A stretch of 64,000 bases of DNA, from positions 1 to 64,000 of the forward strand of contig CAWGQZ010000085.1 of the NCBI GenBank assembly GCA_963824805.1, in the 5' to 3' direction. Shown here one piece after another: positions 16,640-26,297 of the stretch. A program made the position numbers and the translations under genes. The first letter of the stretch is position 1, and every line of letters begins with the position of its first letter. The notes beneath the pieces are model-generated. The model had not been told where the DNA came from, searched no databases, and was given only the letters and a program-made list of their open reading frames with translations. The stretch comes from DATBAT01 sp963824805. GTDB lineage: Bacteria > Acidobacteriota > Terriglobia > Terriglobales > Acidobacteriaceae.

Positions 16640-16796
16640 GTCGTCGTCTGCGGGCGAGAATGGCGAGGAATTTGCATCGGTCGCATGACTTACTGCATGT
16701 GGTTCGCCGGTCGGATGGTCCAGCCTTCTGGCAGGTTTTTGCATAAATTGAATACACCTGAGGGTCACCCTCGATTTGAAACACTGGAGACTTCCA

Positions 16797-17810
16797 ATGT
16801 CTTTTTCCCTGGGGCGAGTTTTACCTCTTACTGTTCTGCTTTCCTCCCTCTCCACCTTCTCCCTCGCCCAGAACACCGACCCCAAGCCGCAACCCGTCCT
16901 CGATGTCCACGTCCATGCCATGGAAGGCACCTTTCCTGGCGTGGGGCCGATGTGTCCTAACACTTCGAAGTTCACCGCCTCCGATCCTAAGGAAAAAGAG
17001 GAGCCGTTTGGCTGGGCGAAGGAGGGATGCACGCCGGCGCTCTACCCCTCGGGCTGGGACGGCAAGCCAGGCGACTACATGAAAGACGTGCTGGCCGAGA
17101 TGGAGCGGCTTAACGTCACGGCGGTGGTGTTTGGCGATCCCAAGAGCGTGCAGAAATGGAAGGACGCTGCGCCCGCGCGAATCATCCCCGGAACGTCTTT
17201 CAGCAACGGACTAACGCCGGGGCAGCGTGTGCCGCTCGATGAGTTGCGCAAGGACTTCACCTCCGGCGGCTTCAAGGTGATGGGCGAAATCGGGCTGCAA
17301 TATGAAGGCCTCTCGCCGAGCGACATGTCCGTCGATCAATATTTTGCGCTGGCCGAAGAGCTGGATATTCCCATCGCCATCCACATGGGCACCGGCGGCT
17401 CGGGACGCGCCAACGTGGCGATGCCCAAGTTTCGCGGCTCGATGGGCAATCCTCTTCTATTGGAAGAACTGCTGGCCCGGCATCCCAAGCTGCGGGTGCA
17501 GGTGATGCATGCGGGGTATCCGATGATCGACAATATGCTGACCCTGTTACAGGCAAACTCGCATGTGTATGTCGACGTGGCGGGGCTGATCTGGAGCTAT
17601 CCCATCAAGGAAGTGAATCGCTACATCGAACGTCTGGTCGATGCCGGATTCGAAGACCGCGTAATGTTTGGCACCGACCAGCTACTGTGGCCGAAGCTGA
17701 TGGCTTACTCGATCAGCATCATTCAGAATGCCGACTATCTTACGCCGCAGCAGAAGCGGGACATCCTCTATAACAACGACGCGCGGTTTTTGAGATTGGA
17801 TGGAAAATAG
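16797..17810 (+). CDS. Exported amidohydrolase (TIM-barrel)
   Basis: The 337-aa product has a signal peptide (VLPLTVLLSSLSTFSLAQ) and the amidohydrolase-2 barrel. Metal-binding signatures: DVHVHAME (HxH) at the first strand, PIAIHMGTGGSGR, QVMHAGYP and FGTDQLLW with the catalytic Asp. Such enzymes hydrolyse or decarboxylate small molecules and this copy is predicted periplasmic. GGAG seven bases before 16797 sets the start; the TTG at 16776 is not needed. The gene stands alone. Substrate unknown. Confidence 0.85.
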   Translation: MSFSLGRVLPLTVLLSSLSTFSLAQNTDPKPQPVLDVHVHAMEGTFPGVGPMCPNTSKFTASDPKEKEEPFGWAKEGCTPALYPSGWDGKPGDYMKDVLAEMERLNVTAVVFGDPKSVQKWKDAAPARIIPGTSFSNGLTPGQRVPLDELRKDFTSGGFKVMGEIGLQYEGLSPSDMSVDQYFALAEELDIPIAIHMGTGGSGRANVAMPKFRGSMGNPLLLEELLARHPKLRVQVMHAGYPMIDNMLTLLQANSHVYVDVAGLIWSYPIKEVNRYIERLVDAGFEDRVMFGTDQLLWPKLMAYSISIIQNADYLTPQQKRDILYNNDARFLRLDGK

Positions 17811-17950
17811 GAGTGCTTCCCCTCTAGGTCCGCATCCGTGTCCCTCGGTCGTTCCGCAAACCACTATCGGACCTGAAGCTCAGTACGTTCGCAGCTTCCA
17901 TTAGAATGAGAGGGACGAGATCAAAATGAATTGAGTCGGTCTAAGTCGAA

Positions 17951-19597
17951 TTGCCAGTACAACATTCCATAACCAGGGCACAATCCCTCGATCGCGGGCG
18001 ACAACTGCTACGCAAGCAGGCGTGGGGAATCGCCTTTTCTCAATTAGCGGCGGCGGACCGCGAGACTCCGCTTGAGCCCATGGACCTTGTCGAACTCGGT
18101 CAGGCCGCTTTCCTAATCGGTAAGGACCGTGAAGGTGGCGAATGTCTCGCCCGCGCACACCAGGGATTTCTCAGCCAAGGCGATATACAACCGGCCGCCC
18201 GCTGCGCATTTTGGTTGGGATTCACCCTGTTGATCAACGGCGATCGCGCCCAGGCCAGCGGCTGGCTAGCACGGGCTGAGCGGTTGTTAGAAGGCCATCC
18301 CGATTGCGCAGAAAAAGGATACCTGCAGTTGCCGGTCGGCTACCGCACGGTGCACGAGGGCGATGCGGTCACCGCCTACAAAGCATTCGCCCAGGCCGCC
18401 AAAATCGGTGAGCGGTTTGGCGATACCGATCTGGTGGCCCTCGGCCGCCAGGGACAAGGCCGTGCCTTGATCCGCCAGGGAGAAATCGCGCGCGGCGTGT
18501 CGTTGCTCGATGAGGCCATGGTCGCGGTGATGGCGGGCGAGGTCTCACCGCTCACCGCCGGCGGAGTTTATTGCAGCGTGATCGACGCGTGCAGCGAAAT
18601 CTTCGACATGCGCCGCGCGCAAGAGTGGACCTCGGCCTTGGATCGATGGTGTGCCTCCCAGCCCGATATCGTTGCCTATCGCGGACAGTGCTTGGTGCAT
18701 CGGGCTGAAATCCTGCAACTGCATGGCTCCTGGGAAGATGCCCTGAACGAGATACGTCAAGCATGTGAAAGGTTCTCCCAGCCAACCCCAAAGCCGGCTG
18801 CCGGCGCAGCCTTCTATCGCATGGCAGAACTTCACCGCCTGCGCGGAGAATTCGCGGAAGCGGAGGAGGCGTACCGGCAAGCGAGCCAATGGCTGCAGAT
18901 TCCTCAGTCTGGTCTGGCGCAGTTGCGCTTCGCACAAGGGAAACTTGACGCGGCCAAGACTGCGATTTGTCGCATAGTAGAAGAAGTCCACGAGCCTGGC
19001 AGCCGAGCAAGAGCTCTCCACGCCTATGTCGAAATTCTGCTCGCGGCAGAGGATGTTGCGTCGGCTCGAACTGCCGCCGATGAACTAGCCGCGATTGCCG
19101 AGCACTACAACGCGCCCCTGTTACATGCCATGGCGGCTTGCTGTAACGGGGCGGTGCTCCTCGCAGACGGCGATGCAAAACGCGCGCTGGCCGCGTTGCG
19201 GCAATCCTGGGTTATTTGGTGCGAACTCGATGCGCCATACGAAGCAGCGCGAGTTCGAACTCTCATCGCGCTTGCATGCCGCGCACTGGGAGATGGCGAT
19301 GCCGCCGGCCAGGAGTTGGCATCGGCCCGTGAGACCTTTGAAAGGATTGGCGCTGCACCCGATCTTGCCCGGATTGATTCTCTTTCGCAAAGGAAAGACA
19401 CCTCAGATCCATTGACGGCTCGCGAACTGGAAGTACTCAAACTGGTCGCCGCAGGCAAGACCAATCGAGCTATCGCCACAAAGCTCGGGATAAGCGAAAA
19501 AACAGTGGCTCGCCACCTCAGCAATATCTTCAATAAGCTCGACCTGAACTCCCGAGCAGCCGCTACCGCCTACGCCTACCGGCAAGAACTCGTCTGA
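17951..19597 (+). CDS. LuxR-type regulator with TPR-like sensor region
   Basis: The 548-aa product has a C-terminal LuxR/FixJ helix-turn-helix (LTARELEVLKLVAAGKTNRA, ISEKTVARHLSNIFNKLDL, residues ~478-540) that binds DNA. The preceding ~450 residues are helical repeats with TPR character (ALIRQGEIARGVSLLDEAM, GEFAEAEEAYRQASQWL), as in the MalT/LAL-like regulators, but there is no AAA/STAND ATPase domain at the N-terminus. The start is TTG at 17951. It lies 129 bases upstream of the monooxygenase gene in the same direction and is a candidate regulator of it. Confidence 0.85.
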   Translation: MPVQHSITRAQSLDRGRQLLRKQAWGIAFSQLAAADRETPLEPMDLVELGQAAFLIGKDREGGECLARAHQGFLSQGDIQPAARCAFWLGFTLLINGDRAQASGWLARAERLLEGHPDCAEKGYLQLPVGYRTVHEGDAVTAYKAFAQAAKIGERFGDTDLVALGRQGQGRALIRQGEIARGVSLLDEAMVAVMAGEVSPLTAGGVYCSVIDACSEIFDMRRAQEWTSALDRWCASQPDIVAYRGQCLVHRAEILQLHGSWEDALNEIRQACERFSQPTPKPAAGAAFYRMAELHRLRGEFAEAEEAYRQASQWLQIPQSGLAQLRFAQGKLDAAKTAICRIVEEVHEPGSRARALHAYVEILLAAEDVASARTAADELAAIAEHYNAPLLHAMAACCNGAVLLADGDAKRALAALRQSWVIWCELDAPYEAARVRTLIALACRALGDGDAAGQELASARETFERIGAAPDLARIDSLSQRKDTSDPLTARELEVLKLVAAGKTNRAIATKLGISEKTVARHLSNIFNKLDLNSRAAATAYAYRQELV

Positions 19598-19726
19598 TTG
19601 CTTCTACATAAAATTACCCATACGCAAAAGTGATAACGCATGGGTACTTCGCCCGATGCGCCCCATCAAAAACTTCCCTACTCTTTCGAAATAACAGGCC
19701 GAATTGGCCAACAGGAGTAAGAAATC

Positions 19727-20845
19727 ATGAGTAAAAAAGCGAAAACTATTGTCATTGGTGGCGGTCAGGCCGGGCTGGCGGTTGGATATCACTTGGCCAA
19801 ACGCGGCATTCCATTTCAAATTCTTGACGCTAATCCCCGCATCGGCGATGCATGGCGCAATCGGTGGGACTCTCTTCGCCTTTTTACCACCGCTCGCTAC
19901 GCCGGACTTCCGGGGCTCCCCTTCCCCGCTCGCGGCGACGCATTTCCCACCAAGGAAGAAATGGCAGACTACCTTGAGGACTATGCAGAACGCTTCCGAC
20001 TTCCGGTTCAGACCGGAATCCGAGTAAAAAGACTTTCCAAACGGGACGACCACTTTGTCATAGAGGCAGGTACAAAACGTTTCGAAGCCAACCAGGTTGT
20101 AGTAGCCATGGCAAATTATCAGGTCCCGCAACAGCCGGCATTTGCCAAGGAACTTCGTCCTGACATCCTGCAATTGCACTCCCACGACTATCGAAGCCCT
20201 TCCCAGTTGCAGGAAGGCGGTGTGCTCATCGTGGGCGTGGGTAATTCCGGCGCGGATATCGGCCTTGAGGTCGCGCACACCCACCAGACTTGGATCTCGG
20301 GAAAGGAGTCAGGCGTCATTCCATTTCCCATCGATGGAGTCATGGGAAGGTTCGTTCTGTCGCGTGTCGTGCGATTTTTATTCCACTATGTCTTCACCGT
20401 GGACACGCCGATTGGCCGGAAGCTGCGCCCAAAAATGCTTTCTCGCCCCGCACCGCTGGTCCGCATCAAGCCCAAAGACTTGATCAAGGCAGGGATCAAA
20501 CGCGTCCCAAAAGTGACCGGAGTTAGGGACGGCCTGCCGCTCTTGGGAGATGGTCATACGCTTGCCGTAAAAAATGTAATCTGGTGCACCGGTTACCAAC
20601 CCGGATTCTCATGGATCGATCTCCCTATCTTCGACGACGATGGACGGCCCATGCACGAGAGCGGAATTGTAACCAACATGCCCGGGCTGTACTTCGTCGG
20701 CCTGCATTTTCTCTATGCCATGTCGTCGGCCACGGTGATGGGAGTAGGCAGAGATGCGGAGCGGATCGCTGAATCTGTCGCACGAAATCCGCGAACCGGC
20801 TTGACAGAAGACAAAGAGCGTTTCCACGTGGTTGCCGTAGCCTGA
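19727..20845 (+). CDS. Flavin-containing monooxygenase (CzcO/TrkA-like)
   Basis: The 372-aa product is an FAD- and NAD(P)H-dependent oxidoreductase. Two Rossmann motifs are visible: VIGGGQAGLAVGYHLAKRG near residues 9-27 for FAD, and LIVGVGNSGADIGLEVA near 168 for NADPH. The AWRNRWDSLRLFT segment and WCTGYQPGF motif near 285 are typical of the flavin monooxygenase group. AGGAG nine bases upstream sets the start. A small gene follows after 18 bases. It likely oxidises an organic or sulfur/nitrogen compound; the substrate cannot be read. Confidence 0.88.
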   Translation: MSKKAKTIVIGGGQAGLAVGYHLAKRGIPFQILDANPRIGDAWRNRWDSLRLFTTARYAGLPGLPFPARGDAFPTKEEMADYLEDYAERFRLPVQTGIRVKRLSKRDDHFVIEAGTKRFEANQVVVAMANYQVPQQPAFAKELRPDILQLHSHDYRSPSQLQEGGVLIVGVGNSGADIGLEVAHTHQTWISGKESGVIPFPIDGVMGRFVLSRVVRFLFHYVFTVDTPIGRKLRPKMLSRPAPLVRIKPKDLIKAGIKRVPKVTGVRDGLPLLGDGHTLAVKNVIWCTGYQPGFSWIDLPIFDDDGRPMHESGIVTNMPGLYFVGLHFLYAMSSATVMGVGRDAERIAESVARNPRTGLTEDKERFHVVAVA

Positions 20846-20863
20846 GTGGGGAGAAAAGATCTT

Positions 20864-21121
20864 ATGATTGATGCGAGCGTTGAATCACTGCTGCTCGACC
20901 TCTTGGAATGGGTTAAAGATGGAGGAAAAAACTACGATGAGGTGATGGATGCGTGGCGCACCTCGTGTCCCAAACTTCCGGTCTGGGAAGAAGCCAATGA
21001 TCGCGGACTGGTGGCCAGAGAATCCGTTAACGGATGTTGTATTGTCAGGATCACATTATTGGGCTTCGCCTTTCTTTGTCAGCGGAGGATATTGCTGAAG
21101 CTCGTCCAGGCGATCGGTTAA
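20864..21121 (+). CDS. Conserved small protein next to monooxygenase, 85 aa
   Basis: The product starts MIDASVESLLLDLLEWVKDG and has YDEVMDAWRTSCPKLPVWEE, NDRGLV and VRITLLGFAF. Similar short proteins occur in actinobacteria and acidobacteria with a 'LLDLLEWL....Y.EVMDAWRTSCPRLPVWE' pattern; the shape (winged-helix-like, reading an item 'after the fact') suggests a small DNA- or protein-binding domain, but no function is established. It lies 18 bases after the monooxygenase gene, so they are probably one operon. The last ~15 residues look less conserved. Confidence 0.7.
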   Translation: MIDASVESLLLDLLEWVKDGGKNYDEVMDAWRTSCPKLPVWEEANDRGLVARESVNGCCIVRITLLGFAFLCQRRILLKLVQAIG

Positions 21122-21201
21122 GTTTATTTCCACTCGAATCGCTTCAACAGGTTACTGTTTGGGCTAGGAACGTATGCTGTCAGGTTATTGACATCAGCTT
21201 T

Positions 21202-21564
21202 ATGCGTCGTGTATCGCACATCTTGCTTGCTTGGGCACTGCTGGTTCCGCGCGATGGCGATTCGTGAACTTGTCGAGCTTGAAGAACTCCAGCCGGCTCA
21301 ACAAGTGGAGGGAATTGTCCTGGATCCCTCAGACACTCCTATCCCAAACATGAAAATAACCCGATTGCACTCAAGGGTGGACCGCAGTACTGCGTTCAAC
21401 TACATCTGACGACAAAGGGCACTTTCGCCCTTCTCGGCAGCGCGGAAAAACATCTACTCCTTCGTTTCGATCAGGCGATGTTTAATCCATCACAACTCAA
21501 GCTTAAGATCGATAGGAGCGTTCCACAAAGAGCCATTACTGTCAGACCGCATATCGGCGGTTAA
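21202..21564 (+). pseudogene. Small exported carboxypeptidase-regulatory-like protein, frameshifted
   Basis: A signal-peptide start (MRRVSHILLAWALLVP) runs into a stop, the next frame carries RELVELEELQPAQQVEGIVL and DPSDTPIPNMKIT, and a third frame carries PIALKGGPQYCVQLHLTTKG, LLLRFDQAMFNPSQLKLKID and the end at 21562. Joined, this is a ~120-aa secreted beta-sandwich of the carboxypeptidase regulatory type, of which Terriglobia have many. Two indels are required. The joins are inferred from coherent composition. Confidence 0.5.
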
Positions 21565-21614
21565 GGCTATGCCCAGAGCAATAACCTGAGATTGGGATTT
21601 GGGATTCGGTCTTC

Positions 21615-22004
21615 TTATATGCGTGCCTTGGCAGTGCGCGGCGTTACCCTCACGGTCGCCGACCGCGCGTTAGCTGAAATCATTGGCTTGAGATACTCGC
21701 TGCCCTTGTACTTCTCGCGGTAGGCGTCATCGATGAGCTCGTTGATCGACCCATCCACTGCTTCGAACTCCACTTCCTTGGTCATTCCGGCCGCAGTAAT
21801 TCTCCCCGCCTTCTGCCGCACCGCTGCCCGGTACCAACTGGACTTCTTTCCGTTGTAGCCTCGGACATAGAGCCCGTCACCGACCACGACGGACCAGATC
21901 CAGGTCGGGGTGCCGTAAGTCTTGCCGTCCTCGCGGAACGGCGAGATGTGCAGGTCGTCGCTTTCGGCGATCTTGCGGAGTTCGTCTTTCGACCATGCGG
22001 ACAT
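21615..22004 (-). CDS. DUF2255 family protein
   Basis: The 129-aa product begins MSAWSKDELRKIAESDDLHI and has FREDGKTYGTPTWIWSVVVG, LYVRGYNGKKSSWYRAAV and the VEFEAV...INELIDDAYREKY region that define DUF2255. The fold resembles the pyridoxamine oxidase-like split barrel in a small format. No role is established. It lies 24 bases downstream of the molybdenum hydroxylase genes on the same strand, and may belong to that operon. Confidence 0.85.
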   Translation of the reverse strand: MSAWSKDELRKIAESDDLHISPFREDGKTYGTPTWIWSVVVGDGLYVRGYNGKKSSWYRAAVRQKAGRITAAGMTKEVEFEAVDGSINELIDDAYREKYKGSEYLKPMISANARSATVRVTPRTAKARI

Positions 22005-22028
22005 TGTGGATTTCTCCTCGTTCCTCGC

Positions 22029-24382
22029 CTAACCCTGCAACGCCGCCTTCACATAAGCGGCTTTCATCGGCAGCCGCCGCATCACCTTTCCGGTCGCGTC
22101 GTGAAGGGCCGCGGCAATCGCCGGCGCAGCCAGCGCATTCGCCGCCTCCGAACCTCCGCCGTAGCTGCCGACCTGGGGGTTGTTCAACAGCACAACCTTG
22201 ATTTCCGGTATATGCGCCATGGTCGGTATGGGATAGGAAACCCAGCTGTTCGCGGTGATTCTGCCTTCATCAAACCTCACTTCCTCAAACAACGCATGAC
22301 TGATTCCCATTACCGCGCCGCCCTCCACCTGACGCTTCAATTGCATCGGGTTGATAACGATGCCAGGATCAACTGCGATGGTGTACCTCTCCACCTCGAT
22401 CGCGCCGGTGTCGGGAGTGACCGCGATATGGCAAACACAAGCCCAGTAGGTTCCGCTGCGTAACATCAGCGAAACTCCGCGGCCTTTCAAAGGCGCGTCC
22501 CTGTGGCGACAGCATTCGGGCGAGGGGAAGGGCGAGTGTCCCAGCCGGAGGCGTCGCGAACTGCTTTCAGCACCCCGATTACCCGCTCCTCACTGGCGTG
22601 GTCAATGCGGAACTGCAGCGCGTCCGCGCCCGCCAGCGCCGCCGCTTCGTTGATCGCCAGCTCACGCGGATAGTTCTGCTGGTACTGCCCCGGCGTGCGC
22701 ATGCTGTGGTCGCGCAGACCTACGGCAGTCGGCGAAGCCTTTTGTCCCACCTGAAAGGTGCCATGGCCCCGCTCCACCACAATTGGAACCGGAGCGTAAA
22801 CCCAGGGATCGGAAATGTTGTTGACCGTGGAGCTGACGAAATCCCCGTGGACATCAGGGGCCGGCATCGTGGGCAGCCCGGCGAGTACCGCGCCGATCAG
22901 GCGATCATCCTGCATGGCCGGCATGTAGTGGTCGATTTGATAGGCGGCAATGTTTCCCTTGTCGTCCAAGGCAATCTGCACGTCGGAATACGAGGCCGAA
23001 GATTGCGTCGACCATTGCAGATCATCGGCGCGCATCCACTGCACGCGCACCGGCTTGCCGAGCGCTTTCGAAAGAATTACTGCTTCGTCCTCTGCGCCCG
23101 CGTTGCCTCCGTTCGACCGTCCATAGTGGCCGGGTCCTGGATACGCGTGCACAATCACATGATCGGCAGTTATCCCCAGCATCATGGCGATTTCGCCGCG
23201 CAGCTCTTGTGGATTCTGGTTGTGCGCGTAGATGTGAACTGTCCCATCGGCTTTGACGTCGGCCACCGCCATCGTCGGGCCGATAGGAGCGTGTTTCATG
23301 TAGGGCATTTGGTAGGTTGCGGAAAACTTCTTGTGCGCTGAAGCGAGCGCTGGTTGAGCCTCACCCTTATTGCCCCGGCCGTTTGCCACCGGGGCGGATT
23401 TCCAATCCGCCTGTTCGCGCAGGTGCTGGTAAAGTTTTTCGTTGCCGGGCAGGCCCTTCCATTCCGTCCACTTCGTGTCGCGCGCTACCTGATTGGCGGC
23501 CTGGATTGCTTCCCACTCGGTGGGCGCGACCACGCCCACCAGATTACCCTTCACGACAACCTGCGAATTCGGAAACTTGGTTTTGTCCAAATTACCCGCG
23601 GAAACAAGAGTGGAGCCGAGCGTTCTGGGATGCACCACGCGCGCATGTAACATACCGGGCAGCCGCACATCCGTAGCCCAGGTTTCCTTAGCTGCGACCT
23701 TCGAACTGATAACGGAATTCTTAAACGACTTACCGATGACTTTGTACTCGCTGACCGGCTTCATCGGCGGATCGCCATCGATCCTCAGCCCCATAATGCT
23801 GGTGAGATCGCCTGTCACCGGTATCGTCAGCTTGAGTTGCTGGCCCTTGACCAGGCCGCCGTACGAAATGCTTTTCCCGCCGCCCGTAACGACGCCGTCT
23901 TCGACAGAAAGCTTGTCTTTGCCCACGCCAAGTTTTTCCGATGCCAGATCGAGCAGAGCCTGGTAAGTATAGGCCGCTGCCTTTCGGATATTCGGCGTCC
24001 CCCGGCCGAGAAAATCAAACGCGCCACTGCCATCCGGCGTCCGATCGGTATCTCCCTGCACGACGGTAGTGATGGCTTCGAAGGGAACGCTCAACTCGTC
24101 GGCCACGATTTGCCGGTACGCCGTGAAAGTCGTGCCCTGTCCGAAGTCGCTCTTCCCGGTACGAATGAGGATCGTGTTGTCCGGATGAATCTCAATCCAG
24201 GAACTGGGGAGCGACGGATCGAGCGAGTTCTTCAACACAGTGGACTTTGCGGTATCGCCCTTCAAAAACCGCGGGCCCACCAGGCTGACACCTACAACTA
24301 GTGCCCCGCCCGCTTTCACAAATTGCCGGCGCGATAAGGTGGCCCCGAAAACGTTTCCTGACTTTGCACTCACGGTTGTCAT
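22029..24382 (-). pseudogene. Molybdopterin hydroxylase large subunit (IorB-like), one frameshift
   Basis: The product is the molybdenum-cofactor-binding subunit of a xanthine-oxidase-family aldehyde or N-heterocycle hydroxylase. A Tat signal (LSRRQFVKAGGALVVGVSLV) directs the folded enzyme to the periplasm. Cofactor-contact motifs include GKSDFGQGTTFTAYRQIVAD, RSNGGNAGAEDEAVIL and, after the break, GGAVMGISHALFEEV and GSYGGGSEAANALAAPAIAA. The frame shifts once near 22495 (one base missing in ACAGG-GACGCG), splitting 631 and 153 codons. The gene overlaps or abuts its small subunit (24386) and needs molybdate, linking it to the molbindin at 6493. All other parts are intact, so a sequence error is likely. 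Confidence 0.88.
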
Positions 24383-24385
24383 CGC

Positions 24386-24908
24386 TTATCTCCCCTTCGC
24401 CATGATGGTGGCGGCATGGTGCACAGCGTCAATGATTGCGAGATAGGTTCCGCAGCGGCAAAGATTCGGCGACATTCCCCCCGTGGTGAACGCCGCCTTG
24501 ATTTGTACCAGCGTAGGATGGGGGTTGTTTTCAAGCAACTCGGTCGCCTTGATCATCATTCCGTTCTGGCAGAACCCGCACTGCGGGGTCTGCTCTTCGA
24601 TCCAGGCCTGCTGCACCGGATGAAGTGTGTATTTCGCTTCCTCCGCCGAAAGCCCTTTCAGTTTGGCCCAGCGCGCTGGCAAACCTTCGAGCGTGGTGAC
24701 CTCTTTATTGGCCACGTCCGAGACCGGCGTAATGCAGGAGCGCACTTCCTTGCCCTCGACCAGCACCGAGCAAGCTCCACACTGCGCGAGCCCGCAACCG
24801 AACTGCGGCCCGATCAGTTCAAGGTCGTTACGCAAAACATAGAGCAGAGGGGTGTCGGCAGGCGCCTGCACTTCGTGGCGGGACTCCGTTCACATTCAGC
24901 GTGACCAT
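24386..24908 (-). pseudogene. 2Fe-2S small subunit of molybdenum hydroxylase (IorA-like), one frameshift
   Basis: The electron-transfer subunit carries two iron-sulfur clusters. The plant-type cluster is CGLAQCGACSVLVEG with a later Cys in VRSCITP; the second is CGFCQNGMM with CRCGTYLAI near the C-terminus, all eight cysteines present. The start at 24908 (MVTLNVNGVP) follows AAGGGAG with six bases between. One extra C after base ~24885 shifts the frame between NVNGVP and HEVQAPADTP, so the product as written is broken only at its 11th codon. It is immediately upstream of the large subunit. Confidence 0.88.
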
Positions 24909-25078
24909 AGAGAACTCCCTTCCTAGACAGATTCCAAATTCAAGTACCTATAGAGAACCCTTTGCATCTCAGCTGAGCCAAGCCATTATGTACCGGGCTC
25001 GGCCCAGCTGACGAGGTTCACCACCGTTGCGCGTTGCTCCTCGCGAGAGTGCCTGAGAATTTGCGTGTGGTGGATCGC

Positions 25079-26127
25079 TCACTTCTTCCATTCCACGAAC
25101 CTGTAGCCCTGAAGCGCCAGGCAGCTGTTCAGCGGCCCACGAATTTCTGCAGCTCTTCGGGATACCGCGCGCCTTGCACCGGAATCTTCGGCCGCGGCGC
25201 TACCGATTTCTGTCAGTTCGTCCGCGGTAAGTTCGACTGTCGACGGCCCCGATATTCTCTTCGAGGCGAGGCAGCTTCGTCGTGCCCGGGATCGGAACGA
25301 TCCACGGCTTCTGTGCAAGCAGCCAGGCCAGCGCGATCTGAGCGGGCGTCGCCTTCTTCTGCTCTGCGAACTTGCCGATCAGATCCACCAGCGCCTGATT
25401 CGCTTTGCGGTTCTCCGGGCGTGAAGCGGGGGACGATGTTGCGGAAGTCGGTGCTGTCGAACTGCGTATGTTCGCTGATTTTTCCCGTGAGGAAGCCCTT
25501 GCCCAGCGGGCTGAACGGAACAAACCCGATTCCGAGTTCTTCGAGCGTCGGAGTATCACTCTGCTTCCGGCTCTCTCCACCAAAGCGAATATTCGCTCTG
25601 CAGCGCCGTCACCGGCTGAACCGCATGCGCGCGGCGGATCGTCTGCACGCCTGCCTCCGAGAGCCCGAAGTGCTTCACCTTGCCCTGCTGGATCAGGTCT
25701 TTCACCGCTCCCGGCGACGTCTTCGATCGGCACGTCCGGATCGACACGATGCTGATAGAACAAGATCGATGACATCGGTCTTCAGCCGTTTGAGCGAGGC
25801 TTCGGCGACTTCCTTGATGTGCTCCGGCCGGCTGTTCAGTCCGGCCTGCTTGCCGGTGTTCGGATCGAGTTTGAACCCGAATTTGGTGGCGATCACCACC
25901 TTGCCGCGGAACGGAGCGAGCGCTTCCCCCACCAGTTCTTCGTTGATGAACGGACCGTAGACTTCGGCGGTGTCGAAGAAAGTGACGCCGCGCTCGACGG
26001 CTGCCCGGATGACGGCGATCATCTCCTGCTTGTCCTTGGCCGGGCCGTAGCCAAAGCTCATGCCCATGCAGCCCAAGCCGAGGGCCGAAACTTCCAGGTT
26101 GCTCTTTCCAAGTTTGCGTTTTTGCAT
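25079..26127 (-). pseudogene. Aldo/keto reductase, several frameshifts
   Basis: Aldo-keto reductases reduce carbonyls with NADPH in a TIM barrel of ~330 aa. The N-terminal third is intact: LGKSNLEVSALGLGCMGMSF, the catalytic Asp/Tyr region GVTFFDTAEVYGPFINEELV and the Lys of VIATKFGFK. The remainder is spread over three frames with pieces LIQQGKVKHFGLSEAGVQTI, AVQPVTALQSEYSLWWRE, QIALAWLLAQKPWIVPIPGT and TADELTEIG. At least four indels are needed. It is transcribed divergently from the AraC regulator at 26298, a common pairing in which the regulator controls the reductase. Confidence 0.85.
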
Positions 26128-26297
26128 TTTGTGCTCCTTCGGAATCTCTCTAACCTTCCAGGTTAGGGCAAGCGCGCTCGAAGCGGTATCCCGATCCTTC
26201 CGATTTATTGCCTATTTCTCTTGCTCTGTTGACAAATCAGTGGCGCTATCCCGGGCAGAGCAGCTATCCGTAATGGTGAACAACAAGGACATTTGCC

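Noticed and set aside
16412..17032. 206-aa minus-strand frame
   Set aside because: Overlaps the amidohydrolase start and signal peptide; no motif, no start signal.
22598..23341. 247-aa + strand frame
   Set aside because: Antisense to the molybdenum hydroxylase large subunit.
24950..25070. Partial inverted repeat around CAGCTGAGCC / GGCCCAGCTG
   Set aside because: Pairing is short and interrupted; likely chance in a GC-rich gap.
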